Shown here piece by piece: positions 1 through 5,073 of a stretch of 5,415 nucleotides of DNA. The DNA lies in NCBI GenBank assembly GCA_020346205.1, contig CP070776.1:138747-144161 (forward strand), in the 5' to 3' direction. The translations under genes and the position numbers were made by a program. How positions within the stretch are numbered: the stretch's first letter is position 1; every line of letters starts with the position of its first letter. The notes under the pieces were generated by a model, which saw only the letters and a program-made list of their open reading frames with translations, did no database searches and was not told the origin of the DNA. This stretch comes from Deltaproteobacteria bacterium (GTDB lineage: Bacteria; Desulfobacterota; Desulfobulbia; Desulfobulbales; BM004).

Positions 1-38
1 ACCCGTTATTCTGTTAACGAGAAGCTAAAACCAAGCCT

Positions 39-53
39 GGTGACTAAGCCACC
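39..53 (-). terminator. Weak candidate terminator hairpin downstream of the Gly/Tyr-rich gene
   Basis: On the minus strand, GGTGGC (53-48) can pair with GTCACC (44-39), with one G-U pair and a TTA loop, eleven bases after the stop codon. The only T-run (TTTT, 30-27) starts about eight bases later, so this is a poor match to an intrinsic terminator. A second small dyad (CGTTA 4-8, TAACG 15-19) lies further downstream. Confidence 0.25.
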
Positions 54-63
54 ATGTTTTATA

Positions 64-363
64 TTATCTTCCATAGCCGCCTGCCGGAGCACCATAGCCA
101 CCTGCCGGAGCACCATAGCCACCTGCCGGAGCACCATAGCCACCTGCCGGAGCACCATAGCCACCTGCTTCCGGGGCGGCACCGTAACCACCACCGGCAG
201 CTTGCTGTTCACCACTGGGAGCTTTCTGCCTGCTTACAGGTTGTTTATATATTGCCGAACCATGCCGGACAGTTTCCACATCGGTTGGAGCAAGGCTATA
301 ACCAATAGTAAAACTTATAATTCCAACAAGAATCATAATTATTATTGCAAAATGTACCTTCAT
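64..363 (-). CDS. Small secreted or membrane-anchored protein with Gly/Tyr-rich GGYGAPA repeat tail
   Basis: This 99-residue protein has no family I can name. Residues 1-25 form one hydrophobic segment (MKVHFAIIIMILVGIISFTI, then GYSLA), which suggests a signal peptide or a single N-terminal anchor with the rest outside the cytoplasm. Residues 26-56 are polar with basic residues. From about residue 57 the chain is nearly all Gly, Tyr, Ala and Pro, with four exact GGYGAPA repeats at 67-94 and a GGYGR end. No Cys residues and no catalytic motif are visible. The start is supported by AGGAGG at 373-368, four bases before ATG. It lies 109 bp downstream of the TusA-like gene on the same strand, so co-transcription is plausible but not certain. 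The tail should be disordered, and may be adhesive or interact with the cell wall or matrix; that is inference. The reading frame is secure because the repeat period is a multiple of three. Confidence 0.75.
   Translation of the reverse strand: MKVHFAIIIMILVGIISFTIGYSLAPTDVETVRHGSAIYKQPVSRQKAPSGEQQAAGGGYGAAPEAGGYGAPAGGYGAPAGGYGAPAGGYGAPAGGYGR
81..164 (-). repeat. Four perfect 21-bp tandem repeats inside the Gly/Tyr-rich protein gene
   Basis: The plus-strand unit is CTGCCGGAGCACCATAGCCA plus C, repeated without mismatch at 81-101, 102-122, 123-143 and 144-164. A partial, diverged unit follows at about 71-80, and a diverged, longer unit lies at 165-191. Each unit encodes GGYGAPA on the minus strand. 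Identity at synonymous positions points to recent copy-number expansion, so the repeat number may vary between strains without breaking the frame. Confidence 0.95.
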
Positions 364-379
364 GTTTCCTCCTCGTATC

Positions 380-391
380 AGGTAGCTACCT
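380..391. promoter_or_regulatory. 12-nt perfect palindrome AGGTAGCTACCT before the Gly/Tyr-rich gene
   Basis: The sequence AGGTAGCTACCT is fully self-complementary and sits 6 bp upstream of the AGGAGG ribosome site for the 363-64 gene. A related element, AGGCAGCTAGGT (444-455), matches at 9 of 12 positions and lies about 64 bp away in the same spacer. It could be a protein-binding site or part of a messenger structure. No regulator is identifiable. Confidence 0.35.
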
Positions 392-472
392 TATCAGAAG
401 CAACAATTCTCTCTAAGTTGTACTTACCCCGCACCTGGTGCTCAGGCAGCTAGGTATTACAAGAGAGACTGC

Positions 473-727
473 CTAGCCCTTTTCTATTTCCAGATAGATT
501 TTGCCGCCCTCTGTTTTTTCTTCAATAATGTCATTACCGGCCGCATCACACATCTGGATTATGGTTTCCTTTGAAGAGGGGTTGTCAAAACAAAGAGTCA
601 GAACATCTCCCTCCTCCATCTTCTCAAGGGATTTCTTAGCGTACAACTGCGGATGCGGGCAGACAAATCCACAAACATCAAGAGAGTAAGTACCGTCACC
701 TGTTTTTTCAAATTTTACTTCAGCCAT
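473..727 (-). CDS. TusA-family sulfur carrier protein (YeeD-like partner of YeeE)
   Basis: This 84-residue cytoplasmic protein has the TusA fold signature: a short beta strand (KTGDGTYSLDVCG), then the CPxP motif as C23-P-H-P26, followed by the amphipathic helix QLYAKKSLEKMEEGDVL. Length and order match the TusA/SirA family (about 75-85 residues). In this family the CPxP cysteine, here C23, carries a persulfide or accepts sulfur from thiosulfate. Extra cysteines lie at C19, C46 and C60. AGGAGG (741-736), eight bases before ATG, fixes the start. It begins 38 bp after the YeeE stop, so the two are very probably one transcript. That pairing is typical of YeeE-YeeD modules, where the TusA-like protein helps thiosulfate uptake or takes over the delivered sulfur. 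A role in tRNA thiolation (true TusA) is less likely given the neighbour. Confidence 0.93.
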   Translation of the reverse strand: MAEVKFEKTGDGTYSLDVCGFVCPHPQLYAKKSLEKMEEGDVLTLCFDNPSSKETIIQMCDAAGNDIIEEKTEGGKIYLEIEKG

Positions 728-765
728 GTTTCTTTCCTCCTAAAGAGCTATTAATATTTTTATAA

Positions 766-2217
766 TTAGAAGTCTGCCATTTGTTTTTGCATTCTTCGTT
801 CAGTGAACCAGTTCAAAAAAGTAACGCCGACAAAGGCGCCGATTATCATACCGGTGCCATATACCCAACCGTTGGGGTCACCGCCCGCCGCCCTGATAAA
901 AAAACCACCTATGTTGCAACCCAGGGAGGGCCGTGAACCGAAGCCCATTAACAGGCCGCCTGAAAACCCCCACATGATCAGCTCGGGTGAAGGTATCTTA
1001 AACTTATATTCATTATTCAACCTGGCCATGATCATGGCGCCGAAGATGATGCCCAGTGACATCCAGAGCGCAGGGTTGCGCCACAGTTCAGGCAGGCCGT
1101 TAACATAGCCGAAGAACATGTTATCGTGCATATTCCAACCGAATTTTTCCAGGATCCAGGCACCCAACTGTCCTTCCTGGCTGGTAATATACCAATAACC
1201 AGGATCAAAGACCGTGCCCTTGAGGGAAACATCGGAAAAATGCCCCATTCTTTTCAGAAGAGTACCGAAGTTGGTGACCCCGAATTTTTTCTGCATACCG
1301 GCCATGGTCAGAATATGCAGACCAGCAGTAATGCCAACCAGAATCCCCATCAGGCTTGTTCTTTTTGAAGCGGTGATCATGGCCCAGATGCCGGCAAATT
1401 CATCAGAAAGGCCTGTCACTGGTTCCTTCCCAGCCTTTTTCAGGGCCTTTTTTCTCCTTTTCATGAAGACCTTACGGGGATAAAAATAATAGATAATGCA
1501 CATAATGACAATGGCCGGCAGAATGGAGTTGATCAGCGCATTGCCCAGAAAATAATGAATAGCGGTTGGGTGACCGCCAGAGATAAGCTTGGCAATAGTA
1601 AATTGAGGCTGGTGCCACACATAGCCCACGAGGTAATGATCAAACCATGAATTAACCGGGATGTTAATTCCGGTAGCCTGCAGAATACCCGCTTTGGTTG
1701 ACATGGCCTTATCCACCCATGCTTGAGGCATCAGACTATTGAATGGTCCGCCGACATCGACAAAAATAGCCTGGCCGAGACAGAGGCCGAAGATAACCGC
1801 CAGCAGAGAGGTCATATTACCTTCACCAACCTTATACAGAGAGCCCGAGGCGCAACCTCCGGCCAGAACCATGCCGACCCCGAAAACCGACCCGGATATC
1901 AGCATATGGATACCAAAGGGTGCGGCGTGGAAGGTGCTCATGTTGAATGACTCGAGAATGGCCTGCACCACACTGAAAAAAATCAAGGCCACCAGAATAC
2001 CCACCGCCATTCTGGGAACGCCGGCAGCGAATAGGTCCCTGGAAGCCGAAGCAAAACAAAACCTTCCATACTGCAGCATCATACCATAAGCAACACCGAA
2101 CCAAATATATACACTTAGATATGAATAATACACATCTGAGGCCCAGTACAGCAAAGTGGTAAGAATAAGGGCGCCCATTACTATATACGCCCACATGACA
2201 TTTCTTTTTTCTTCCAT
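766..2217 (-). CDS. YeeE/YedE family membrane transporter (likely thiosulfate or sulfur-compound uptake)
   Basis: This 483-residue polytopic inner-membrane protein carries the signatures of the YeeE/YedE (sulf_transp) family. The first repeat has GRFCFA with C54, then GVGMVLAGGCASGSLYKVGE with C122. The second repeat has GFSGGLLMGFGSRPSLGCNI with C434. In the characterised thiosulfate transporter of Spirochaeta thermophila, conserved cysteines in the centre of the protein relay thiosulfate through S-H-S hydrogen bonds; C54, C122 and C434 are the likely counterparts here. About 10 hydrophobic segments are visible, with a basic cytoplasmic loop at 248-264 (RKVFMKRRKKALKKAGK). At 483 residues it is longer than the roughly 350-400 typical of bacterial YeeE, mainly through a central insertion (about 155-225 and 300-365). 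The start is supported by GGGAGG (2233-2228), ten bases upstream. It is the first gene of the cluster with the TusA-like protein. The substrate is inferred from family and partner. Confidence 0.92.
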   Translation of the reverse strand: MEEKRNVMWAYIVMGALILTTLLYWASDVYYSYLSVYIWFGVAYGMMLQYGRFCFASASRDLFAAGVPRMAVGILVALIFFSVVQAILESFNMSTFHAAPFGIHMLISGSVFGVGMVLAGGCASGSLYKVGEGNMTSLLAVIFGLCLGQAIFVDVGGPFNSLMPQAWVDKAMSTKAGILQATGINIPVNSWFDHYLVGYVWHQPQFTIAKLISGGHPTAIHYFLGNALINSILPAIVIMCIIYYFYPRKVFMKRRKKALKKAGKEPVTGLSDEFAGIWAMITASKRTSLMGILVGITAGLHILTMAGMQKKFGVTNFGTLLKRMGHFSDVSLKGTVFDPGYWYITSQEGQLGAWILEKFGWNMHDNMFFGYVNGLPELWRNPALWMSLGIIFGAMIMARLNNEYKFKIPSPELIMWGFSGGLLMGFGSRPSLGCNIGGFFIRAAGGDPNGWVYGTGMIIGAFVGVTFLNWFTERRMQKQMADF

Positions 2218-2311
2218 TCTCTCTGCCCCTCCCTTAAAAATTGTTTTGCATTAAAAACTCACAGGCTTCTTGATCTTATATTTAAACTATCCCTCAATCA
2301 AGCAAAGCCTC

Positions 2312-2331
2312 TATGGGGATTTATACCCATA
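2312..2331. promoter_or_regulatory. Inverted repeat TATGGG-N8-CCCATA in the YeeE leader
   Basis: TATGGG (2312-2317) and CCCATA (2326-2331) are exact complements separated by 8 bp, within the proposed 5' leader, about 95 bp before the YeeE start. The A-run (2331-2338) lies on the plus-strand side, so on the minus transcript the U-run precedes the stem. It is therefore not an intrinsic terminator for YeeE. An operator or a leader hairpin are both possible. Confidence 0.4.
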
Positions 2332-2376
2332 AAAAAAATGAACCCTCACTCATTTTTATAAATTGGAGTACATAAT

Positions 2377-2390
2377 TTGTCATATTGCAA
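2377..2390. promoter_or_regulatory. FNR/CRP-like dyad TTGTC-N4-TGCAA in the YeeE promoter spacer
   Basis: TTGTCATATTGCAA has the TTGnn-N4-nnCAA layout of FNR/CRP-family sites, and the outer flanks extend the dyad to ATTTG/CAAAT. It differs from the FNR consensus (TTGAT-N4-ATCAA) at inner positions. Its place between the -35 and -10 would suit a repressor better than an activator. The match is short, so chance is possible. Confidence 0.25.
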
Positions 2391-2501
2391 ATGTCAAGTA
2401 AAAAGGTTCACGGTCCAATCAATTCAAAACCTTTTGTTTTTAATAAATTTTCTTAGAAATGGACTATTCTTAGGGGAAAATGCCCATGGGACAGCAACCT
2501 G

Positions 2502-4181
2502 TCATTTGTGGTACACCGTCACAAACGTTTGGTGCTGAAAAATATTGGAACTCTGCTTAAATATTTTTTGAAAGGGATAGGGTAATTTTCTATTTTCCAT
2601 ACCTTCCGGCATTATATGCTCTGGATCATCAGAAATAATGACTAATGCATCTATTTTTTCTGTGCCGTCATTTACGGAATAGTATTCCGGCATAGGAAAT
2701 TCCCAGGTGAAACGAAGCGGTGCTGACTTGACCCTTTCCAGCACCTCAGGACCTACAGGCTCATAGTCATATACAATATTCTTATTAGTATAAATATCCA
2801 GGACAGGCACAGCAGTGGCTGGATTGACAACCCCATTGTCGCTTCCAAGGCTGACAACCTCAATATTAGCTCCGGGAATCTTATCTAAATAGTGCCCGGC
2901 AGCTTGAAGGTTTTGCACCCCAAGGGTTTTCAAAAAAGGAAGAAAGCCCGTAAAGGCTATAATAAACGATGTACCCACAACAGAAAAAATCACCTGTTTT
3001 GCCAATTTTTTGTTTTGTATTTCTCTCATGCCGTAGGCAGCCATTAAGGCAAGCATGGGAAAAACCGGAATGGTATAGCGTATTCTTTTTACTTGCATGA
3101 ACAAAAAAAGAAGCAGAAGGAAGCTGACAATTATAAACTTGAAATCCATTTTTCTGGCGGCAGCAAAAAACGAAAATACTGCTGCCGCGGTGACAAGGGG
3201 ATGGACCTGATAAAAAAATGTTGAAATATAGCTTTCACTCCAGCGCGTTAACCCTGGTTTCTGGTATTCAATTAAAAAGTTTATTTGGGGCAGTAAAACA
3301 TCCTTATATATAAGAAACAAAACCCCAACTATAAAAAGGGCCACCAGGGCCAGCACAATCCCTCTTCTTATAGTCCTGACAGGATTTCTAATTATAAAGT
3401 AGGCATAAATTACAGGAATTATGCTTAGCAGCATCCAGGTTGAATACTTGGCATAAAAAACCAGGGCCAAGGTGACAGCAGCCAGAACTATACGGCCCAA
3501 GCCTCCCTTTTCAAAAGCGTTAACGCAGGAGACAATGGCCAGCATGAGAAAAAACATGGTTGGCACATCTACCAGCATCAAGGGTATCTGGGTATATAAA
3601 TATGGAAACCCAAGAAGCAACAATCCCCCCCAGTACCCCAGATCTTCGTCCCAGAGGGTTTTTCCCAACTGATAGGTTAAAACAACAGTCAACGCATAAA
3701 AAAGAGAATTTAAGGCCTGAAAGAATATTCTCTGCTCACCAAAAAGCTTTATCACCATGCCATACAGAAAAGGCACGAGCGGAAGGTCGGTCCATGCAAA
3801 AATCGCTTTGCCCCACTGTTCAAAATAGTACCCAATCCCATATACCTGCAGATGTTTAGCCTGGGTAAAATACCGGGAAGCATCTACAATAACCTCTGGT
3901 TCAGACCAAAAGGCTGATGACATCACAAAGGATACAATAAACAGGACCAGACCCTTTCTTTTTTCATAAAAGGTAGCCAGACTGAGCAGCCAGGCTAACC
4001 CAAGAACCATTATTAACAAAAAACAAAAGGTGTAGAGATTTGTCGCATCAAACGCCCAGCTCCAGCTGGTAAGCCTGTTGTCATCAAGGTGTCTGTTTAA
4101 ATACAATACAAAGGGAATGGCCATGCATAAGATGAAAATAAAGAGATGCTGGTCCACATGTTTATCTTTCCTGTTGTCCAT
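2502..4181 (-). CDS. GT39/PMT_2-type integral membrane glycosyltransferase (ArnT-like fold)
   Basis: This 559-residue multi-spanning membrane protein fits the dolichyl/undecaprenyl-phosphate-sugar glycosyltransferase family (GT39, PMT_2). Family landmarks are an acidic first periplasmic loop (EPEVIVDASRYFTQAKHL, about 94-111) that normally holds the catalytic Asp/Glu, the DLPLVPFLYGMVIKLFGEQR segment (132-151), an LVDVPTMFF stretch (203-211) and a basic KRIRYTIPVFPML (365-377). About 10-11 hydrophobic helices cover residues 12-415, and a soluble C-terminal domain of about 145 residues follows, probably periplasmic. The family moves a sugar from a polyprenyl-phosphate donor onto lipid A, protein, glycan or another lipid. 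The acceptor cannot be told here. No other sugar or envelope gene is visible in the window. The start is uncertain: ATG at 4181 has only a weak GGGATT just upstream, and the next in-frame Met is residue 20. Confidence 0.85.
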   Translation of the reverse strand: MDNRKDKHVDQHLFIFILCMAIPFVLYLNRHLDDNRLTSWSWAFDATNLYTFCFLLIMVLGLAWLLSLATFYEKRKGLVLFIVSFVMSSAFWSEPEVIVDASRYFTQAKHLQVYGIGYYFEQWGKAIFAWTDLPLVPFLYGMVIKLFGEQRIFFQALNSLFYALTVVLTYQLGKTLWDEDLGYWGGLLLLGFPYLYTQIPLMLVDVPTMFFLMLAIVSCVNAFEKGGLGRIVLAAVTLALVFYAKYSTWMLLSIIPVIYAYFIIRNPVRTIRRGIVLALVALFIVGVLFLIYKDVLLPQINFLIEYQKPGLTRWSESYISTFFYQVHPLVTAAAVFSFFAAARKMDFKFIIVSFLLLLFLFMQVKRIRYTIPVFPMLALMAAYGMREIQNKKLAKQVIFSVVGTSFIIAFTGFLPFLKTLGVQNLQAAGHYLDKIPGANIEVVSLGSDNGVVNPATAVPVLDIYTNKNIVYDYEPVGPEVLERVKSAPLRFTWEFPMPEYYSVNDGTEKIDALVIISDDPEHIMPEGMENRKLPYPFQKIFKQSSNIFQHQTFVTVYHK

Positions 4182-4230
4182 AATCCCAACTACTCAAACT
4201 CCAAAAGCTTCTTGTGTTCACTTTAATATT

Positions 4231-4243
4231 AGTCGGTTAGACT
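4231..4243. promoter_or_regulatory. Small dyad AGTC-N5-GACT upstream of the glycosyltransferase gene
   Basis: AGTCGGTTAGACT is a 4+4 inverted repeat about 50 bp before the glycosyltransferase start. An AT-rich TAATATTAA block lies next to it and could act as a minus-strand -10, but I found no convincing -35. A second dyad in the same spacer pairs AGAGTA (4275-4280) with TACTCT (4297-4302). Confidence 0.2.
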
Positions 4244-4336
4244 GCTGCGCTTTTTATTGAACCACTTTACTGTCAGAGTACACATCTACCGATACTTACT
4301 CTACATCTATTGTTTTTTAGACTTTTTTTTAACACC

Positions 4337-4366
4337 TTGACAAAAAAAGCGGATAGACAATATACA
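4337..4366 (+). promoter_or_regulatory. Candidate sigma-70 promoter of the HMA-domain gene
   Basis: A perfect TTGACA (4337-4342) is followed, after 18 bp, by TATACA (4361-4366), a good -10. A T-rich/A-rich flank upstream resembles an UP element. A perfect TATAAT at 4374-4379 lacks a matching -35 at normal spacing. Transcription would begin near 4373, leaving a leader of about 40 nt. Confidence 0.6.
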
Positions 4367-4413
4367 TACCCTTTATAATTAATATCTAGGAAGTTGGGTC
4401 AAAGGAAGAACTT

Positions 4414-4638
4414 ATGGCTGAAATTAAATTTCGTGTTGAGGGCATTGTCTGCACCGGCTGTGCCATGGATATGGAAAATATTATGCTTGATATGGATGGT
4501 GTTGAAGAGGCTTCCGTAAACTTTGCAGAAGGTGTTTTTTCCATTACCTATGACCCTGAAGAGATAGAGCTCAGGACCATAACAAAGAAAGTAAATAACC
4601 TTGGCTTTAAAACCAAAATATTAACTGAGCAAGGTTAA
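4414..4638 (+). CDS. Standalone heavy-metal-associated (HMA) domain protein, CopZ/MerP-like
   Basis: This 74-residue protein is a single HMA domain of normal length (about 65-75 residues). The metal-binding loop is GIVCTGC with C13 and C16, followed by the helix AMDMENIMLDMDGV; the pattern beta-alpha-beta-beta-alpha-beta continues through EASVNFAEGVFSITYDPEEI and the KKVNNLGF helix. In this family the CxxC pair binds soft ions such as Cu(I), Hg(II) or Zn(II), and the protein passes them to a P-type ATPase or acts as a buffer. There is no signal peptide, so it should be cytoplasmic. The usual GM before the CxxC is GI here, a mild departure. AGGA (4403-4406), seven bases before ATG, supports the start. 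No metal ATPase or regulator lies in the window, so the metal is not assignable. It appears to be transcribed alone, since a new promoter candidate follows 55 bp later. Confidence 0.9.
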   Translation: MAEIKFRVEGIVCTGCAMDMENIMLDMDGVEEASVNFAEGVFSITYDPEEIELRTITKKVNNLGFKTKILTEQG

Positions 4639-4677
4639 ATTTGCCCTTTAATATCAATACAGTACCAACATTTCGCA

Positions 4678-4691
4678 AAAAAATATTTTTT
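4678..4691. other. Palindromic A/T tract AAAAAATATTTTTT just before the cytochrome-side promoter
   Basis: Six A, TA, six T form a 14-nt perfect palindrome ending one base before the -35 at 4693. It may act as an UP element for the promoter, bent DNA, or a poor terminator end for the HMA gene. No GC-rich stem precedes it. Confidence 0.4.
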
Positions 4692-4692
4692 C

Positions 4693-4723
4693 TTGACTAG
4701 CATACCACACTGTGGTATCTAAT
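4693..4723 (+). promoter_or_regulatory. Candidate promoter with a perfect 17-nt palindrome in its spacer
   Basis: TTGACT (4693-4698) is a strong -35. Two -10 choices exist: TCTAAT (4718-4723), five of six matches with 19-bp spacing, or TATCTA (4716-4721), three of six with 17-bp spacing. The palindrome ATACCACACTGTGGTAT (4702-4718) has perfect 8-bp arms around one C and fills the spacer. An overlapping outer dyad pairs TAGCAT (4698-4703) with ATGCTA (4722-4727). A 19-bp spacer with a central dyad is the hallmark of MerR-family-regulated promoters. With the 17-bp reading it would be an ordinary repressor operator. It points toward the cytochrome gene, about 365 bp downstream. Confidence 0.55.
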
Positions 4724-4770
4724 GCTACCTAGCTTCACTTTTTAACAACATAAACAATAGTTTGAGGCAG

Positions 4771-4807
4771 ACCATCTTGCCGCGACCACCAAAGATGGTA
4801 GTTTGGT
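4771..4807 (+). ncRNA. Two mutually exclusive hairpins early in the leader
   Basis: Hairpin A pairs ACCATCTT (4771-4778) with AAGATGGT (4792-4799), 8 perfect bp with a 13-nt loop. Hairpin B pairs ACCAAA (4788-4793) with TTTGGT (4802-4807), 6 perfect bp with an 8-nt loop. They share 4792-4793 and cross, so both cannot form fully. A third partner for the 4771 arm, AGATGGT, recurs at 4850-4856. Confidence 0.4.
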
Positions 4808-4885
4808 ATTGGTTATATCTTTTAATTCTATGATATTAATCAACAAATTAGATGGTTAATGCATTTAAGACTTGTTTAAAAAAAC

Positions 4886-4906
4886 TTGAAGCCAGCCAGG
4901 TTTCAA
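4886..4906 (+). ncRNA. Hairpin upstream of the short reading frame, with AACTTGAAG direct repeat
   Basis: TTGAAGCC (4886-4893) pairs with GGTTTCAA (4899-4906) over 8 bp, with one G-U pair and the loop AGCCA. It ends five bases before the AAGGAG ribosome site at 4911-4916. The 9-mer AACTTGAAG occurs at 4883-4891 and again at 4905-4913, so the TTTCAA arm could pair instead with the second copy, next to the ribosome site. Confidence 0.35.
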
Positions 4907-4924
4907 CTTGAAGGAGAATTTGTG

Positions 4925-5032
4925 ATGCGCAGACAAATTAATCTCAAGATTCCGCTATCTGCCTCCAGGGGGTTGCCCCTTGCCTTGGGGGCTTTTGTTT
5001 TGGGGGGGGGAGACGAAACAGTCAAGCAGTGA
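4925..5032 (+). CDS. Possible 35-residue leader peptide with a G9 run
   Basis: An ATG at 4925 sits eight bases after AAGGAG (4911-4916), a good ribosome site. It opens a 35-codon frame ending in TGA at 5030-5032. The peptide begins MRRQINLKIPLSASRGLPLA and continues with a hydrophobic LGAFVLGGG and a DETVKQ end, so it has a basic N-terminus and one short hydrophobic stretch but no known domain. The frame runs straight through the terminator-like stem (4975-4992) and a run of nine G (5002-5010). It ends 59 bp before the cytochrome start. It may be a translated leader peptide whose ribosome controls the hairpins, or a chance frame. Changing the G-run by one base would end the frame at 5046 or 5075, and neither fuses to the cytochrome. 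Confidence 0.4.
   Translation: MRRQINLKIPLSASRGLPLALGAFVLGGGDETVKQ
4967..5001 (+). terminator. Terminator-like stem with competing antiterminator, inside the cytochrome leader
   Basis: GCCCC (4975-4979) pairs with GGGGC (4988-4992) around an 8-nt loop and is followed at once by TTTTGTTTT (4993-5001), the layout of an intrinsic terminator with a short stem. An overlapping alternative pairs AGGGG (4967-4971) with CCCCT (4976-4980), loop GTTG. It uses the same CCCC and would block the terminator. This is the standard geometry of transcription attenuation. The stem is only 5 bp, so efficiency may be modest. Confidence 0.45.
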
Positions 5033-5040
5033 AAGCTGCT
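5025..5040 (+). ncRNA. GAAA-tetraloop hairpin
   Basis: AGCAGT (5025-5030) pairs with GCTGCT (5035-5040), five Watson-Crick pairs plus a closing U-G, capped by GAAA, a GNRA-type tetraloop. It spans the stop codon of the short reading frame. GNRA loops often dock to receptors in folded RNAs, but no receptor is evident here. Confidence 0.4.
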
Positions 5041-5053
5041 GTATAACTAATCC

Positions 5054-5073
5054 ATGGCCAACTAAGTGGCCAT
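5054..5073 (+). ncRNA. Hairpin directly before the cytochrome ribosome site
   Basis: ATGGCCA (5054-5060) and TGGCCAT (5067-5073) form a perfect 7-bp stem around ACTAAG. It ends seven bases before GGAGG (5081-5085). There is no T-run after it, so it is not a terminator. It could set access to the ribosome site, stabilise the messenger 5' end or bind a protein as DNA. Confidence 0.45.

Larger units (their letters stand above)
2228..2397 (-). promoter_or_regulatory. Candidate promoter and leader of the YeeE-TusA cluster
   Basis: On the minus strand a perfect TTGACA (2397-2392) is followed, after 17 bp, by TATGTA (2374-2369), a weak -10. Transcription would start near 2362, giving a leader of about 145 nt before ATG at 2217. 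The ribosome site GGGAGG lies at 2233-2228. The -35 match and spacing are good and the -10 match is poor, so an activator or different exact start is possible. No other reading frame with a ribosome site is visible between 2218 and 2501. Confidence 0.45.

Noticed and set aside
81..164. CRISPR array
   Set aside because: The units are directly adjacent with no spacers and encode a protein repeat in frame.
364..391. TPP riboswitch suggested by an ACCTGATACGAGG-like segment
   Set aside because: The CTGAGA and other conserved TPP core elements are missing, and the arms do not pair as required.
40..453. Plus-strand and other-frame open frames over the 21-bp repeats (for example 40-453 and 6-215)
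   Set aside because: A 21-bp repeat keeps all frames open, so these are shadows. The minus-strand 363-64 frame has the AGGAGG site and a signal-like N-terminus.
2312..2338. Intrinsic terminator for a plus-strand gene or for YeeE
   Set aside because: The stem is followed by A-run on the plus strand, and on the minus strand the U-run precedes the stem. Neither direction gives stem then U-run.
4182..4336. Clear promoter for the glycosyltransferase gene
   Set aside because: TAATATTAA could be a -10, but no acceptable -35 lies at proper spacing, so I do not call it.
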